Positions 23,046 to 31,793 of a stretch of DNA of 40,636 nucleotides are shown here, piece after piece. The stretch is from a virus, in IMG/VR virus record IMGVR_UViG_3300024520_000182, positions 1 to 40,636 of that record; one strand, written 5' to 3'. Made by a program: the position numbers and the translations under genes. Numbering within the stretch: the first letter of the stretch is position 1; every line of letters begins with the position of its first letter. The notes under the pieces were generated by a model that saw only the letters and a program-made list of their open reading frames with translations, did no database searches and was not told where the DNA came from.

Positions 23046-25326
23046 CGCTCACATTCGCTTGCGGCATAATCGCCAACACAGTGGCCGGGAACGGCCCATC
23101 ACATCGCCAGTAGACTTGCCCGAGAAGGTCAAAGTCTGCCTCGAAGCGTTTCCGTACAATGCCGGTGAACAGCGGCACGGCTACGCCGTAAGTAAATCCC
23201 CACTCAGCGACTAACAGTTCTTGCAAGTGGTCTGCGTCATACCCGAACTGAAGGCCCAACGTGTCCAGCAAGTTGAAGCCTACCCGGTGAATGCGCCGTA
23301 TCTTGCTGGACGAACTACCGTCATGCGATCCGCCTTCGAGCGGCAAGTTCTGCCCGTCGCTGTCGAAGCCATAGCCAACGGTTAGAATGTTGCACGCTAA
23401 CGTTATCGTCAGCAAGCCGTTAGTTACGGTCTGATCCGGATAACGTGCGCCGTCTGCATAAATCTGTACGCTCTCACCTTCAAGGTGATGCAGTTGGTCA
23501 ATCACGGTCGCGGCCGGGTCCGAAAGCTGCGTCCATGCACAGTCCAGGTGTACGGCTTCGTCTTGCTCGTCCGTGGTCTCCCAGAATTTGGTCATGTACT
23601 CGATATAACGCTTCGTCCCGCCGTCGATGTAGCGCTCTACTTGTAAGTATAACTCATCGCGTGAGCCGTCCGCCGAAGGTATGAGGGCTAGTGCCTCAAC
23701 CTTGGCAGCGGCAGTGTTGCCGGAATCACTAAACCCCCCGAGAGAATGGCGATGCCAAGCAGTCACGTTTTGAGAGCGTTCGTATGTAAAGCCTAGTAAG
23801 GCTCCATCCGTACGCACTGACCATATGATCGTATGCGGTATCTGTTGCTGCACATGCTGCACCGTGCCAGGGCGCAAGATGTGTTCGGCGATGAGCGTCA
23901 TGTCCGGCGCCGTAAAGTCGTCTTGCTCAAACATGTACGCGAATTCGCGAATCTTGCGGCTGCCACGCTGCGCGAATAGTGTGACGGACCCAACCTTTAC
24001 CGGTTGCGTTGTGTCGCTACCATGGTACGTCGACGGGCGCGCGGTGGCGTTCGCCGGGGTAATGACTTCAGCCGTTACGGATCCGGCCTTCAGCAACCAT
24101 TCACCGCGGCTAGTCCCAATGGCGAGGCCGCGACTTGTCGGCGACAGCCAGCGGATCGAGTGCAGATCGTCAGCGTTAAGCGGGTAGTCGATCGCCGCGT
24201 CGTCTGTAACAGTCCCGTCCAGGTCGGACGGACTAAACGTCGTGTACAGGCCTGACTTGGACCCGTCGACGCGCTGTGGTTGGTCGGTCGGGCCGCCCGT
24301 CCATAATCGATTCTCAAGAAATGCGCCCGTTCGCGGCCAGCCGGTGGTGTCCGACCATGCGCCGAGGCGCCAGTTCGTTTTCGCGTTCGTGTTCGTCAGC
24401 GTATCGTATACAACGACATCAACTACGGTGGTGCTGGTGTGCGTGACAATCTCGCACCACCCCCACGTCGAGGACTCTTGCAACCGCATCAGGCGGCCGA
24501 CATCCGTGGACTGGAAGCCGGTGTCTTCGTTAATCCCGGTTATGGCACTGGCAGTAACCGTCACCGTCCCTGTAGCAGCACTAGGCGACATGGTGGTTGA
24601 CGACGTGTTCGTCACTAAGTACGGGCCATCGGATGCTGTGAAGGCGGCCAGGGTCCACACTACGGCGCTTGTACGCGAGAGAACTACCGGCTCGTGATCG
24701 ACATGGAAGATGTACAACCTATCGGCCGTTTGTGTGAAGTGCAAGTCCGGCAGATCGGCAGCGACAAAGTTCGTCGTAATCTCGAATATCTCGGCCATAT
24801 TACCGGACGTAAAGGCGGTATAGTTCGTCGTATCAATGTTGGCGCCATCGGTGTCGGTGAGTTCAAACGTGCTGGCCGTCGAGTTAGCAACGATTATTTC
24901 GCGCCCGTTTATCTGCTTCATGCCAACAACGTCGTACAGTTCTAACCTGTCGCCGTCGCTGTACCCGTGGGTTGACTTCGTAGCGACGCCGGGATTAGCC
25001 AGAGTGACAGATGTGATGGACTGGCCGGTCTGTACCGTAATGGCTTGGTTGTTGAACACGCGGATATAGTTCACCCCGAATTCAAGTATGTAGTCGTTAC
25101 CCGAGTTGTGGCGGAAGGGGATCAAGCGCACGCTTTGTGCGTTGTCCTTAACGCCGTGCAGGAATGCCGTGCCAGGGCGCCGGGTCCATGGACCTTGCAT
25201 GACCGACACACCGTTCAGGCAAACGGCCATGCCCTTCGGATACTTGTCGATATCCGAACGAGCGTGCATGAGTGGAGACCACTCGCCCGAGTTGAACCCG
25301 TTTTGAATTTGCGACGTGCGGCCCAT
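23035..25326 (-). CDS. Tail tubular protein B (nozzle, gp12-like)
   Basis: The 763-residue protein has the nozzle start NGFNSGEWSPLMHARSDIDK, then NGVSVMQGPWTRRPGTAFLH, and a long beta-rich body, including NRLWTGGPTDQPQRVDGS and VQQQIPHTIIWSVRTDGAL, both typical of the family. It forms the distal tail tube through which DNA leaves. The frame is open 22 codons upstream, but AAAGG stands before ATG 25326 and the family start lies right there, so that start is used. It follows the tail tubular A stop by one base. Confidence 0.92.
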   Translation of the reverse strand: MGRTSQIQNGFNSGEWSPLMHARSDIDKYPKGMAVCLNGVSVMQGPWTRRPGTAFLHGVKDNAQSVRLIPFRHNSGNDYILEFGVNYIRVFNNQAITVQTGQSITSVTLANPGVATKSTHGYSDGDRLELYDVVGMKQINGREIIVANSTASTFELTDTDGANIDTTNYTAFTSGNMAEIFEITTNFVAADLPDLHFTQTADRLYIFHVDHEPVVLSRTSAVVWTLAAFTASDGPYLVTNTSSTTMSPSAATGTVTVTASAITGINEDTGFQSTDVGRLMRLQESSTWGWCEIVTHTSTTVVDVVVYDTLTNTNAKTNWRLGAWSDTTGWPRTGAFLENRLWTGGPTDQPQRVDGSKSGLYTTFSPSDLDGTVTDDAAIDYPLNADDLHSIRWLSPTSRGLAIGTSRGEWLLKAGSVTAEVITPANATARPSTYHGSDTTQPVKVGSVTLFAQRGSRKIREFAYMFEQDDFTAPDMTLIAEHILRPGTVQHVQQQIPHTIIWSVRTDGALLGFTYERSQNVTAWHRHSLGGFSDSGNTAAAKVEALALIPSADGSRDELYLQVERYIDGGTKRYIEYMTKFWETTDEQDEAVHLDCAWTQLSDPAATVIDQLHHLEGESVQIYADGARYPDQTVTNGLLTITLACNILTVGYGFDSDGQNLPLEGGSHDGSSSSKIRRIHRVGFNLLDTLGLQFGYDADHLQELLVAEWGFTYGVAVPLFTGIVRKRFEADFDLLGQVYWRCDGPFPATVLAIMPQANVSDDS

Positions 25327-25327
25327 C

Positions 25328-25912
25328 TTATCGCCTTTCGCTAATCCAAGTGTCCTCTGGGAATTCGATAGCCGTTGCCTCAATGGAGCCAACGCGTTTC
25401 GCTTCTGCTATCGCGGTTTTGTAATCGTCCTTAAGGGACTTTTTCTTGCCACCGCTGCCGGTGACTTCCTCGCATATTTCGAAAGCGACCTTCGTTGCAA
25501 ATGCGTTTTCGAAAAGCGCGTCGTACAAGTTCGCTGACTTGACTTCGTGGATGTACTTGATATATAGTGGCGCCGCATCTTTCGTGACGATGAACAGAGT
25601 ATCCGTGTCGTCGCTCTCAAGGCGCCAGTCTGTACGCTGTCCGGTCTCGTCATCGAATATCAGACGTATGAAGCCGGTCGGCGTTGTGAATCGATTTAGG
25701 TTACCCCAAATAGTTGTTGCTGTGTCTTTCGCCAGGGTGGCGCGACGGGTCGCGAATCCCCAATGGAAACGACGTAGCTCGGCGCGCTTGATCGAATCAT
25801 AAACCGCTTTTACCGAACGGGCGTTCGGATGATTCTGGTCAAAAGACTCGACGCGTTCGGCGCCGAGTTTCTGAAGTGCATAGTTAGCGACCGCGATATC
25901 GGAAGTCGACAT
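25328..25912 (-). CDS. Tail tubular protein A (adaptor, gp11-like)
   Basis: The 194-residue protein opens with IAVANYALQKLGAERV, followed by ARSVKAVYDSIKRAELRRFHWGFA, the two helices that define this adaptor family. The C-terminal half has the usual YIKYIHEVKSANLYDALFEN. It links the portal ring to the nozzle. It begins on the stop of the preceding gene (TAATG). Confidence 0.92.
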   Translation of the reverse strand: MSTSDIAVANYALQKLGAERVESFDQNHPNARSVKAVYDSIKRAELRRFHWGFATRRATLAKDTATTIWGNLNRFTTPTGFIRLIFDDETGQRTDWRLESDDTDTLFIVTKDAAPLYIKYIHEVKSANLYDALFENAFATKVAFEICEEVTGSGGKKKSLKDDYKTAIAEAKRVGSIEATAIEFPEDTWISERR

Positions 25913-26202
25913 TATGTCGCATTCGTGATAATAGCGATTTTGTCGCCGGGTTGAACTGCAAGGTCAACGGTGCCGTCAGCAGGTATCCGCATAGAATCCG
26001 CAGCCGTGGCCGTTGGACTTTTACCCACTTTGTACGAGATAATCCCGTTAGAGTGTACCCGGATAAATTGCGTATTCGCGTTGAAAGCGTCTGACTGTTG
26101 ACTTGTGCCACTGTTGGTGATGGCACCTTGCTCCGCAATCGGGCCACCAAACGGCAGCCCGGCACGGTAATCGGCGTATTCGGTAATGTAGGTTTTCGCC
26201 AT
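25912..26202 (-). CDS. Small structural/decoration protein, 96 aa
   Basis: A beta-rich protein with FNANTQFIRVHSNGIISYKV and DLAVQPGDKIAIIT, a small-barrel pattern often seen in capsid decoration or head-fibre proteins. It follows two other small proteins after the capsid gene and precedes the tail tubular genes, consistent with a virion part. No exact family recognised. Confidence 0.65.
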   Translation of the reverse strand: MAKTYITEYADYRAGLPFGGPIAEQGAITNSGTSQQSDAFNANTQFIRVHSNGIISYKVGKSPTATAADSMRIPADGTVDLAVQPGDKIAIITNAT

Positions 26203-26211
26203 AATTACCCC

Positions 26212-26448
26212 TTACGAGCTAGATGTAATCGGCCAAACCTTCGCCGATTCAAGCTTGGCGAGAATACCCTTGACCGCGACCACGAGTCGCTGTTTACCTT
26301 CGTTCGTCGCACCGTAGATCGCGTCATCAAAGACGAGTTCCACGGTTGCGCTTGCTCCGGTCAGCGTTCCACCAGTTGCAGCACCAGTGAAGTCGCTCGG
26401 CGCGCTTTGCGGTGCTTCGCTTGCCGAAAAAATGTAACGATCTGCCAT
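26212..26448 (-). CDS. Small structural protein, 78 aa
   Basis: The protein begins ADRYIFSASEAPQSAPSDFT and contains ATVELVFDDAIYG and a C-terminal helix LVVAVKGILAKLES. The frame is open for 68 codons upstream, but GGAG eight bases before ATG 26448 and the better composition after it decide the start. Probably a minor virion component. Confidence 0.65.
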   Translation of the reverse strand: MADRYIFSASEAPQSAPSDFTGAATGGTLTGASATVELVFDDAIYGATNEGKQRLVVAVKGILAKLESAKVWPITSSS

Positions 26449-26503
26449 TGTGTTTTCTCCTGAAAAGTGAGCGATAGACCGAAGCCTATCGCTCGTGCCA
26501 GAA

Positions 26504-27001
26504 TTACTCAGGCATGACGTACTTGACTTCCATTCCGACAGCCGTTGCGGCGCCGGTCGAGACGGTGACCACGCTGACAACGATGTCATACTCGACATCA
26601 CCGGTTGCGCTGGCCGTGCCGACTGCCGTGGCGTACGCGGTCTTAAGATCAAGAGCGCGATCGGCGGGAACCGGAACGGTGTTCACGTTGACACCAGCGT
26701 TGGCGGTGAGCGCAACGGCGGTAGCGAACACGTCGTCATCGATAGCGATGCCGTCGTTCGGGCGGAACAGACCGATTTTGACCGAGCCGTTACCCATGGA
26801 AGCGTTGAAAAGGCCAATATGCGTGACGCGCGCTCGTGCCGGAACCCGGACGAAAGCGTTAGTCTGCGCGGCAGTGGCAGGAGTGAGGGTAAGGACGCCA
26901 TACGCGGAACGTTCAGCACCACCCTTTTGAATCTGGGACACCTTGGTAACTGGTACGGTGTCCTGATTCGTAACGACTGTGGCTTGATTTGTGTGAGCCA
27001 T
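26504..27001 (-). CDS. Capsid decoration-like protein, 165 aa
   Basis: The beta-rich, Ala/Val/Thr-rich protein has ARARVTHIGLFNASMGNGSV and KIGLFRPNDG, then GDVEYDIVVSVVTVSTG. Its place just after the major capsid gene and its composition suggest a head decoration or head-fibre protein. It has few charged residues, as such proteins often do. I know of no catalytic motif in it. Confidence 0.7.
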   Translation of the reverse strand: MAHTNQATVVTNQDTVPVTKVSQIQKGGAERSAYGVLTLTPATAAQTNAFVRVPARARVTHIGLFNASMGNGSVKIGLFRPNDGIAIDDDVFATAVALTANAGVNVNTVPVPADRALDLKTAYATAVGTASATGDVEYDIVVSVVTVSTGAATAVGMEVKYVMPE

Positions 27002-27031
27002 GAAAATTTCTCCAATTAGTCAGGAAGTGGG

Positions 27032-27913
27032 TTAGATTTTGTCGTCGCAGATGACTTTGATGACTTTACCCAACTGAGTGCGAGTCGCACCAATGGTGTG
27101 GCAAAGGTACACTTGCCACGCGTAGGACTTGTCGGCCCGCTTGGTAACTTCGGTTTGCGTGTCCGTCCACAAGCCAAGGTGAAGGCCAGACTTCAGCCAT
27201 GCCGGAACTTCACGGTTTCCACCGGTAACATTCAGGCGCTCGCTGAGGATGAAGTTCACGCCCATGAAGCGACGGACTTTGCCCTCTTCGAGTACGGCGG
27301 TCGAGCCGTAATCCTTGTTGTGAATCTGGACTTCCTTGAGCAACGAGTCATGTTCGTAGCTGGAAATCGCGCTGGAAACCGGCTCCATGAGCTCACCCTT
27401 GTTGGCGCGGATCAGGAGTTCGATGACCTTCTGAAGCTTGGCAACGTTCAGGCTGGACGCGGCGCCACCAACGGTGACCGCTACGTCGTAACTCGTATCC
27501 CAGGTTTCGGACGTGGTGCCGTCTTCGCCGGTGAAGTTGGTGCCGAAGACTTTCTCAAGAATCTCGTCGTCCTTCGCACGGTTCATTGCAGCGGAACCGG
27601 CAGCGGCGTAAGGAGAAGTCGGGTCGATGATCATACGAAGTACGTCTTGATGATCGATCAGGCTGGCCCACTCGTAGTCCTGCGGCTGGACCCAGCGCTT
27701 GTCTTGTGACAGGTCAAGCAAAGGGGTGTCCGCGTGGCGGCTGGTCTTCTTCTGGGCAGTGGCTTCGCCGAACTGCTCGACAACGCTGGCTTTGTTACCA
27801 ACGTAGGAATTGGTCGAAACGGCTGGCACAAGACGGCTTTCGGTCTGTTGCATCAGGAGTTCGACATTCGCCTTGTACTCTTGTACATTGGCGACTGTGA
27901 TTGTATCAGGCAT
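27032..27913 (-). CDS. Major capsid protein
   Basis: The 293-residue protein fits the small HK97-fold capsid family of VpV262/SIO-like podoviruses: an N-terminal helix (VQEYKANVELLMQQTESRLV), then WASLIDHQDVLRMIIDP, RAKDDEILEKVFGT, a long central helix LNVAKLQKVIELLIRANKG, RRFMGVNFILSERLN and a closing strand region. There is no N-terminal delta domain; a separate scaffold is encoded upstream. GGAGG lies before its ATG. A dedicated promoter and structured leader precede it, in keeping with the large amount of protein needed. Confidence 0.9.
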   Translation of the reverse strand: MPDTITVANVQEYKANVELLMQQTESRLVPAVSTNSYVGNKASVVEQFGEATAQKKTSRHADTPLLDLSQDKRWVQPQDYEWASLIDHQDVLRMIIDPTSPYAAAGSAAMNRAKDDEILEKVFGTNFTGEDGTTSETWDTSYDVAVTVGGAASSLNVAKLQKVIELLIRANKGELMEPVSSAISSYEHDSLLKEVQIHNKDYGSTAVLEEGKVRRFMGVNFILSERLNVTGGNREVPAWLKSGLHLGLWTDTQTEVTKRADKSYAWQVYLCHTIGATRTQLGKVIKVICDDKI

Positions 27914-28045
27914 GGGAGCCTCCGTAAGTATTTGAAGATAAACAGTTTATCCCTATAGGTTGGGACTGACCGGCTTATCTCTTACAGAGGGCCACTGAAG
28001 TGGTACACACAAGGGGCGAAGGTGCTTGTCCTTTTCGACCACTTA
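27914..28045 (-). promoter_or_regulatory. Structured 5' leader of the capsid message
   Basis: The predicted transcript start near 28045 is at the very foot of a stem, 28044-28038 pairing with 28004-27998 (AAGTGGT/ACCACTT), with a nested stem at 28029-28025 and 28013-28009 (ACAAG/CTTGT). A second hairpin, GATAAA/TTTATC, is at 27951-27937. A stem right at the 5' end is a known way to protect messages from decay. The about 130-base leader has no coding sign. Confidence 0.45.
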
Positions 28046-28051
28046 CACCCT

Positions 28052-28060
28052 AGTATAGCA
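28052..28060 (-). promoter_or_regulatory. Extended -10 promoter for the capsid gene
   Basis: On the minus strand TGC-TATACT spans 28060-28052: a five-of-six -10 with the extended TG. No good -35 is seen, as expected for this class. It lies in the only long gap of the virion block, directly before the capsid leader, and has the same TGCTATACTA core as the site at 34378-34370. Confidence 0.5.
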
Positions 28061-28066
28061 TACGGA

Positions 28067-28285
28067 CTACCGGCGCTTTTCGGCCTCCAGCTTACGGCGC
28101 GCAGCCGCTGTCTTACCCATGGGTGGAGCCACGTTCTCGACCACCCAGGTGTACCACCCTTCGGCGGCTTCCTGGACGGATTCGGGATTCGAGAACGGCG
28201 AACGGACGGCGGCTTCAATACACCGCATCCGTAGTTCCCGATCCGCATCGGAGCGGACCGGTTCACTAATCGGCCGGTTATGCAC
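28067..28285 (-). CDS. Hypothetical protein between scaffold and capsid, 72 aa
   Basis: A small, basic and mainly helical protein (ELRMRCIEAAVRSPF, then a Trp-rich GWYTWVVENVAPP and an Ala/Lys/Arg tail). It starts inside the end of the scaffold gene. Its position suggests a helper of capsid assembly; no family recognised. Confidence 0.6.
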   Translation of the reverse strand: MHNRPISEPVRSDADRELRMRCIEAAVRSPFSNPESVQEAAEGWYTWVVENVAPPMGKTAAARRKLEAEKRR

Positions 28286-29228
28286 GGATCAGACTTTCCG
28301 TTGAGCCTTGCTCGGGGTGAGCCTTGTTGATCAATGCACGACGCTTGGCGACGGCTGCTTGGTGACCCGGATGCGTGCGGTCTGTCAGCGCTGCCGTGAA
28401 GTTCTTGTCAAGCTTCAGGGCCTCAAGTTCGGCGGTGGCTTCGGACGGTGTAAGTTCACCCTTGAATCCGTTGGACGTATCGCCGCTGACGAAGTTGTCT
28501 TCGGTCATCTTGCCGCCCAGGTCAGCGAATAACTTCATGGTCTTGGCATAACCCATGGTCGCCTCGATAGCATTAACCGCGTCGACGGGAAAGCCAAGTT
28601 GCTTGGCCGCGGTACTCGCGCGGTTCATCATCTTGTCATGGCCATCGCGCCACTCGTCCTTCAGGGTCTGCTTGTCAACTACGACTTGTGCTTCGTAGTC
28701 CTTGGCCGTGGCCGCCTGCGCCTCGTTGAAGTAATCATTATTCGCCGCGAACAGTGCAGCCGCTGTGTCTGCTGATATGCCGAGTTCGTGGAACTTATTC
28801 CGCGCCCATTCCTGGTACTTCGGGTCAAGTTGCTGACCTTCGGGTGCTGTCAGTTCGTAACCTTCGGCAGTCTCCGGCGCACCGAGTTTGGTCCAAAATG
28901 CTCGCTGGCCTTCCGGATCGTCTGCGCGCGGCAGTTCGATCACGCTGTCAGCCGGTTTGCCGTGTAGTTTCTCCAGGTGTTGGTACGAAGCGACGGCTCT
29001 TAACGGGTCCTCGTTCCATCCCTTGTTCGTAATGAACGCCGCAGTTTCCGTATCAGCGCCACTGAACCACGTATCAGCGTGTCCGCTAACATCGCCGTCC
29101 ACACTACCAGTACCACCGTTAGTATCAGTGCCAGCAGCACCAGTATCAGTACCAGCCGCACCGCTACTTGCATCACCGCCTGTACCATCGCCGCCCCCTT
29201 CCATTAAGAAATGTTTCCAACTAAGCAT
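28278..29228 (-). CDS. Capsid scaffold protein
   Basis: The 316-residue protein has a Gly/Thr/Asp-rich, repetitive first 45 residues (GAAGTDTGAAGTDTNGG), then mostly charged helices with KGWNEDPLRAVASYQHLEKL, LGAPETAEGYEL and AAALFAANNDYFNEAQAATA, typical of phage scaffolds, and a Lys/Ala-rich helical end that may contact the capsid protein. GGAGG stands before ATG 29228. It precedes the capsid gene as in T7 (gp9 before gp10). Confidence 0.85.
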   Translation of the reverse strand: MLSWKHFLMEGGGDGTGGDASSGAAGTDTGAAGTDTNGGTGSVDGDVSGHADTWFSGADTETAAFITNKGWNEDPLRAVASYQHLEKLHGKPADSVIELPRADDPEGQRAFWTKLGAPETAEGYELTAPEGQQLDPKYQEWARNKFHELGISADTAAALFAANNDYFNEAQAATAKDYEAQVVVDKQTLKDEWRDGHDKMMNRASTAAKQLGFPVDAVNAIEATMGYAKTMKLFADLGGKMTEDNFVSGDTSNGFKGELTPSEATAELEALKLDKNFTAALTDRTHPGHQAAVAKRRALINKAHPEQGSTESLIRA

Positions 29229-30237
29229 TGTCTTCCTCCGTTCCTGTTTCGTAGTTTAGTAATTCATCCATCATCGCGAGCATTTCCGCCGACTTCAATT
29301 CCTCGACGCATTTGTTATCTTCGTAGGCGCACTCGCGGAAGTCCTGAGTAAACACTAGCACCCAATGCGACTGGCACCCGGCGCACGCCAGTTCCTTCGG
29401 CCATACGTGGCGGACTTTCCAGTTGTACACGTTGTGCCGGGTGATGCCGCGGTCGTCCGGGTCCACGGATGTGATACCGTAAACGATCGGACAATCGGTC
29501 GTACCCGCAAGGTGCAGCATTCCGCCGTCCACGCCGACGATAGCTTCAGCGTTTCCAATGATGTCACGCGCTTCCATGAGAGTCGTTTTGTCTCGCATGT
29601 CTACGCACAAATCCTGTATCTGTTGCGGCATGCGTTCGAAGGTGTCCCGGACTTGAAGCGCTATGGTGTCGTGCGAAGCCTTGACGTGTGTCGTAGACTT
29701 GCCGACGACTACGACTTCGTATCCTCGCGCCCGAATCCCGACAATGACTTCCTGCATGATGCGCGGGTGGAAAATCTTGTTATCCGACGTGGCGCCGGAC
29801 GATATGACAACGTACTGTTTCGGCAGGCCGTGCATTGGTTTGACCGGCGACCAATGCGGGTAGTTCATGTCGGCCGTGGTGCGCGGGATCGTATCCAGTT
29901 GCACAACGAAGCCGAAGGTCACCAAGTCCATTTTGTTCCTGGTTACGGTGTCCTTTAGACCACAGTTCACCACGGCCGGGCCTGCCTCGGAGCGTACGTG
30001 TGTCTTCATATCGAAGGTGTGGAGTGCCTTTATCTGGATTCCCGGACCGCCGACAAGGTGCTTGACAAGGTCCATCTGGTGTTCTGGTACCCACAAGGTG
30101 AAGCCAAGGTCAAGCGAATTGATCTTGCGCGCATAGATGATCGCGGGGAGGCTGGTAATTAGATCGCCCAGCGCTGCATGCGTCATCAGAAAGTGTACGT
30201 GGTCCTCAGTACGAACCGTTGTGCCATCGCGGTACAT
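29221..30237 (-). CDS. GT9-family (heptosyltransferase-like) glycosyltransferase
   Basis: The 338-residue protein has the two-Rossmann plan of GT9 enzymes: HAALGDLITSLPAIIYARK at the start replaces the usual GDxxxxTP, then KQYVVISSGATSDNKIFHP, GYEVVVVGKST, and NAEAIVGVDGGMLHLAGTTD, the sugar-nucleotide-binding signature. A Cys-containing tail (CAGC and later Cys) is common in the family. These enzymes add heptose to lipopolysaccharide core. Start 30237 is chosen because it shares its A with the preceding stop (TAATG). Its place between portal and scaffold, next to a methyltransferase, is unusual: it may glycosylate virion protein or alter host lipopolysaccharide. Confidence 0.8.
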   Translation of the reverse strand: MYRDGTTVRTEDHVHFLMTHAALGDLITSLPAIIYARKINSLDLGFTLWVPEHQMDLVKHLVGGPGIQIKALHTFDMKTHVRSEAGPAVVNCGLKDTVTRNKMDLVTFGFVVQLDTIPRTTADMNYPHWSPVKPMHGLPKQYVVISSGATSDNKIFHPRIMQEVIVGIRARGYEVVVVGKSTTHVKASHDTIALQVRDTFERMPQQIQDLCVDMRDKTTLMEARDIIGNAEAIVGVDGGMLHLAGTTDCPIVYGITSVDPDDRGITRHNVYNWKVRHVWPKELACAGCQSHWVLVFTQDFRECAYEDNKCVEELKSAEMLAMMDELLNYETGTEEDNA

Positions 30238-30509
30238 TAGCCATCCCCTTCTGCAAAGAGTTGCCACAGTTCTTGATCATTCAGCCGGATGTGCTGCTGA
30301 ATACGGAGCCAGACTTCCCGGCGCCCCACCAGTTGATTGCGCACGGCTTCATCGGCATGGAACGTGGACGCGTTGGCCCGGCAGAATCGCGCCAAGTCGG
30401 CAAGCACCATCCTGGGAGGATACCCGTCGAACGTGCGGACGTAGTTCATGCGCCGCGTCGCGAGGTATGACTTGGCCAGTTTGATGGATGTGTTGAGGTC
30501 TACGCTCAC
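30237..30509 (-). CDS. Bbp19-like structural protein, 90 aa
   Basis: The pattern RTFDGYPPRMVLADLARFC followed by GRREVWLRIQQHIRL is that of the Bbp19 family, small proteins coded between portal and scaffold/capsid genes in many podoviruses. Its role is not well known; probably a minor head component. Coupled to both neighbours. Confidence 0.7.
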   Translation of the reverse strand: MSVDLNTSIKLAKSYLATRRMNYVRTFDGYPPRMVLADLARFCRANASTFHADEAVRNQLVGRREVWLRIQQHIRLNDQELWQLFAEGDG

Positions 30510-31273
30510 GCCGGGTCGCCCTTGTAATCCTCAATCTTGTGGACCGGTGACTTCTTTACCGGCTTTTCCTTACGGGCGAACGGTACCGGCTCACCCATGT
30601 CTAGGAAGGGCTTGACCGCCTTGACGAGAAAGCGCCACTCGATAACGACATTATTCTCGCGCATTTCCAGATCGCGCCATTCGCCATTCGTACGCTGTTC
30701 CTCGGTGATACGCTCGTCGAGGACACAATTCAAGTTACCTGCCATATCGAAATCGATACGATTGTATCTCCAGAAGGGTGTGAGTCGTCCGCCGACTGTT
30801 TCAATCATAGCGCGAAAGTTCGCCTGACAAAACATCGCGATTGTGTCCGGTGTCACTGGCATGCGGTGCGTCGGGTCGTTGAGGAAGACATTGTGGCGCG
30901 GATGCGGGATCGCAATCGAACAGACCGCGTTCGGCTTGAGGACCCGATACAGTTCCTTCATGAAGTGGAAGAATTCTTCCGTCGTCAGGTGCTCCAGGAT
31001 ATGATGGGCCAGGGTTTCATCCACCGAGTCAGTGGGGAACGGCCACGTATCGACACCGAGATTCAGGACCATGTCCGGATTTTCGGACGGCTCCATATCG
31101 ATGTTGGTCCAGCCGGGTAGCTTCTGGTGGCCACAACCTAAATTAAGCTTGCTGTGTTGATTTAGCTTGATCGTGCCACTTGACTTCATCATATTGCCAA
31201 TTAGTTTGCTTGGCTGCGACAGTGTCTGCGCGTGTTCCGCGCTCGGGGTGTTGCCGGTTTCAGGGGTGCTCAT
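30506..31273 (-). CDS. SAM-dependent methyltransferase (class I)
   Basis: The 255-residue protein has motif I LNLGCGHQKLPGW, an acidic end of strand 2 (TNIDMEPS), a motif around DETLAHHILEHL and motif LYRVLKPNAVCSIAIP, as in Methyltransf_11-type small-molecule or sugar methyltransferases. The 40 residues before motif I are low-complexity. No DNA-recognition part is seen, so it is not a typical restriction-modification enzyme. Together with the nearby GT9 enzyme it could modify a glycan. The Lys-rich C-terminus is odd and might bind a partner. It starts as ATGA on the preceding stop. Confidence 0.78.
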   Translation of the reverse strand: MSTPETGNTPSAEHAQTLSQPSKLIGNMMKSSGTIKLNQHSKLNLGCGHQKLPGWTNIDMEPSENPDMVLNLGVDTWPFPTDSVDETLAHHILEHLTTEEFFHFMKELYRVLKPNAVCSIAIPHPRHNVFLNDPTHRMPVTPDTIAMFCQANFRAMIETVGGRLTPFWRYNRIDFDMAGNLNCVLDERITEEQRTNGEWRDLEMRENNVVIEWRFLVKAVKPFLDMGEPVPFARKEKPVKKSPVHKIEDYKGDPA

Positions 31274-31770
31274 AATCTCAGTCTGTGCCCTTCTAGTTTG
31301 AAAGTGTGGTCGAACAGTTTCGAAAAGTCATCATGTAATGTAACGCTCACCCGATAGCCGGGCATCATCAAAACGAAAGGCCGAAACCGAAAATGGGCTA
31401 TTACTGTTTTCTCTTTCCCTTCCCAAATCCCGGCCCGTAATGCGGGCGTATGTTTCGCGAAGTCTCCGTTCTGTAATATCGGTTGTCCGGGTGTCACGTC
31501 CAGCACTGGTACACCCTTCGGGTCCATAAATAAAATCGAGTATCCGTTGGTCAAGGAGTTTTTCAATCCGCCGTATCGCTTCCTCTCGGGTTTGTCTTTT
31601 CCGGCTATCGTCACAGTCAACGATGATATCAGCGTTTCGTGATCGGGCGCCGAGTCGTAAAAGAATTCGGTTGGTGAGGCGTAGTCGCCAAGCGCGTCCG
31701 TTTCGCCGGATGCGGTGGACAAGTGAACGGATACGCGATCTTCGGGTCTCGGGTTGTCGAAGTATGGCAA
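31270..31770 (-). CDS. Probable virion protein, 166 aa, TTG start
   Basis: A beta-rich protein with HETLISSLTVTIAGKDKPER, KNSLTNGYSILFMDPKGVPV and FRFRPFVLMMPGYRVSV, right after the portal gene. The pattern fits a head or head-completion protein, though I do not recognise the family. An in-frame stop lies just upstream, so translation must begin at TTG 31770 or further inside; no ribosome binding site is clear, and coupling to the portal gene may help. A second frame across this region is Arg-rich and spurious. Confidence 0.65.
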   Translation of the reverse strand: MPYFDNPRPEDRVSVHLSTASGETDALGDYASPTEFFYDSAPDHETLISSLTVTIAGKDKPERKRYGGLKNSLTNGYSILFMDPKGVPVLDVTPGQPILQNGDFAKHTPALRAGIWEGKEKTVIAHFRFRPFVLMMPGYRVSVTLHDDFSKLFDHTFKLEGHRLRL

Positions 31771-31793
31771 AGGTCATGTGGGTGCGTTGTTTT

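Noticed and set aside
27949-27960. CTATAGGGA on the minus strand before the capsid gene, like the core of a T7 promoter; also on the plus strand near 6495
   Set aside because: Only about nine bases match and the upstream recognition part does not. The second copy is inside a gene, and no T7-like RNA polymerase is visible.
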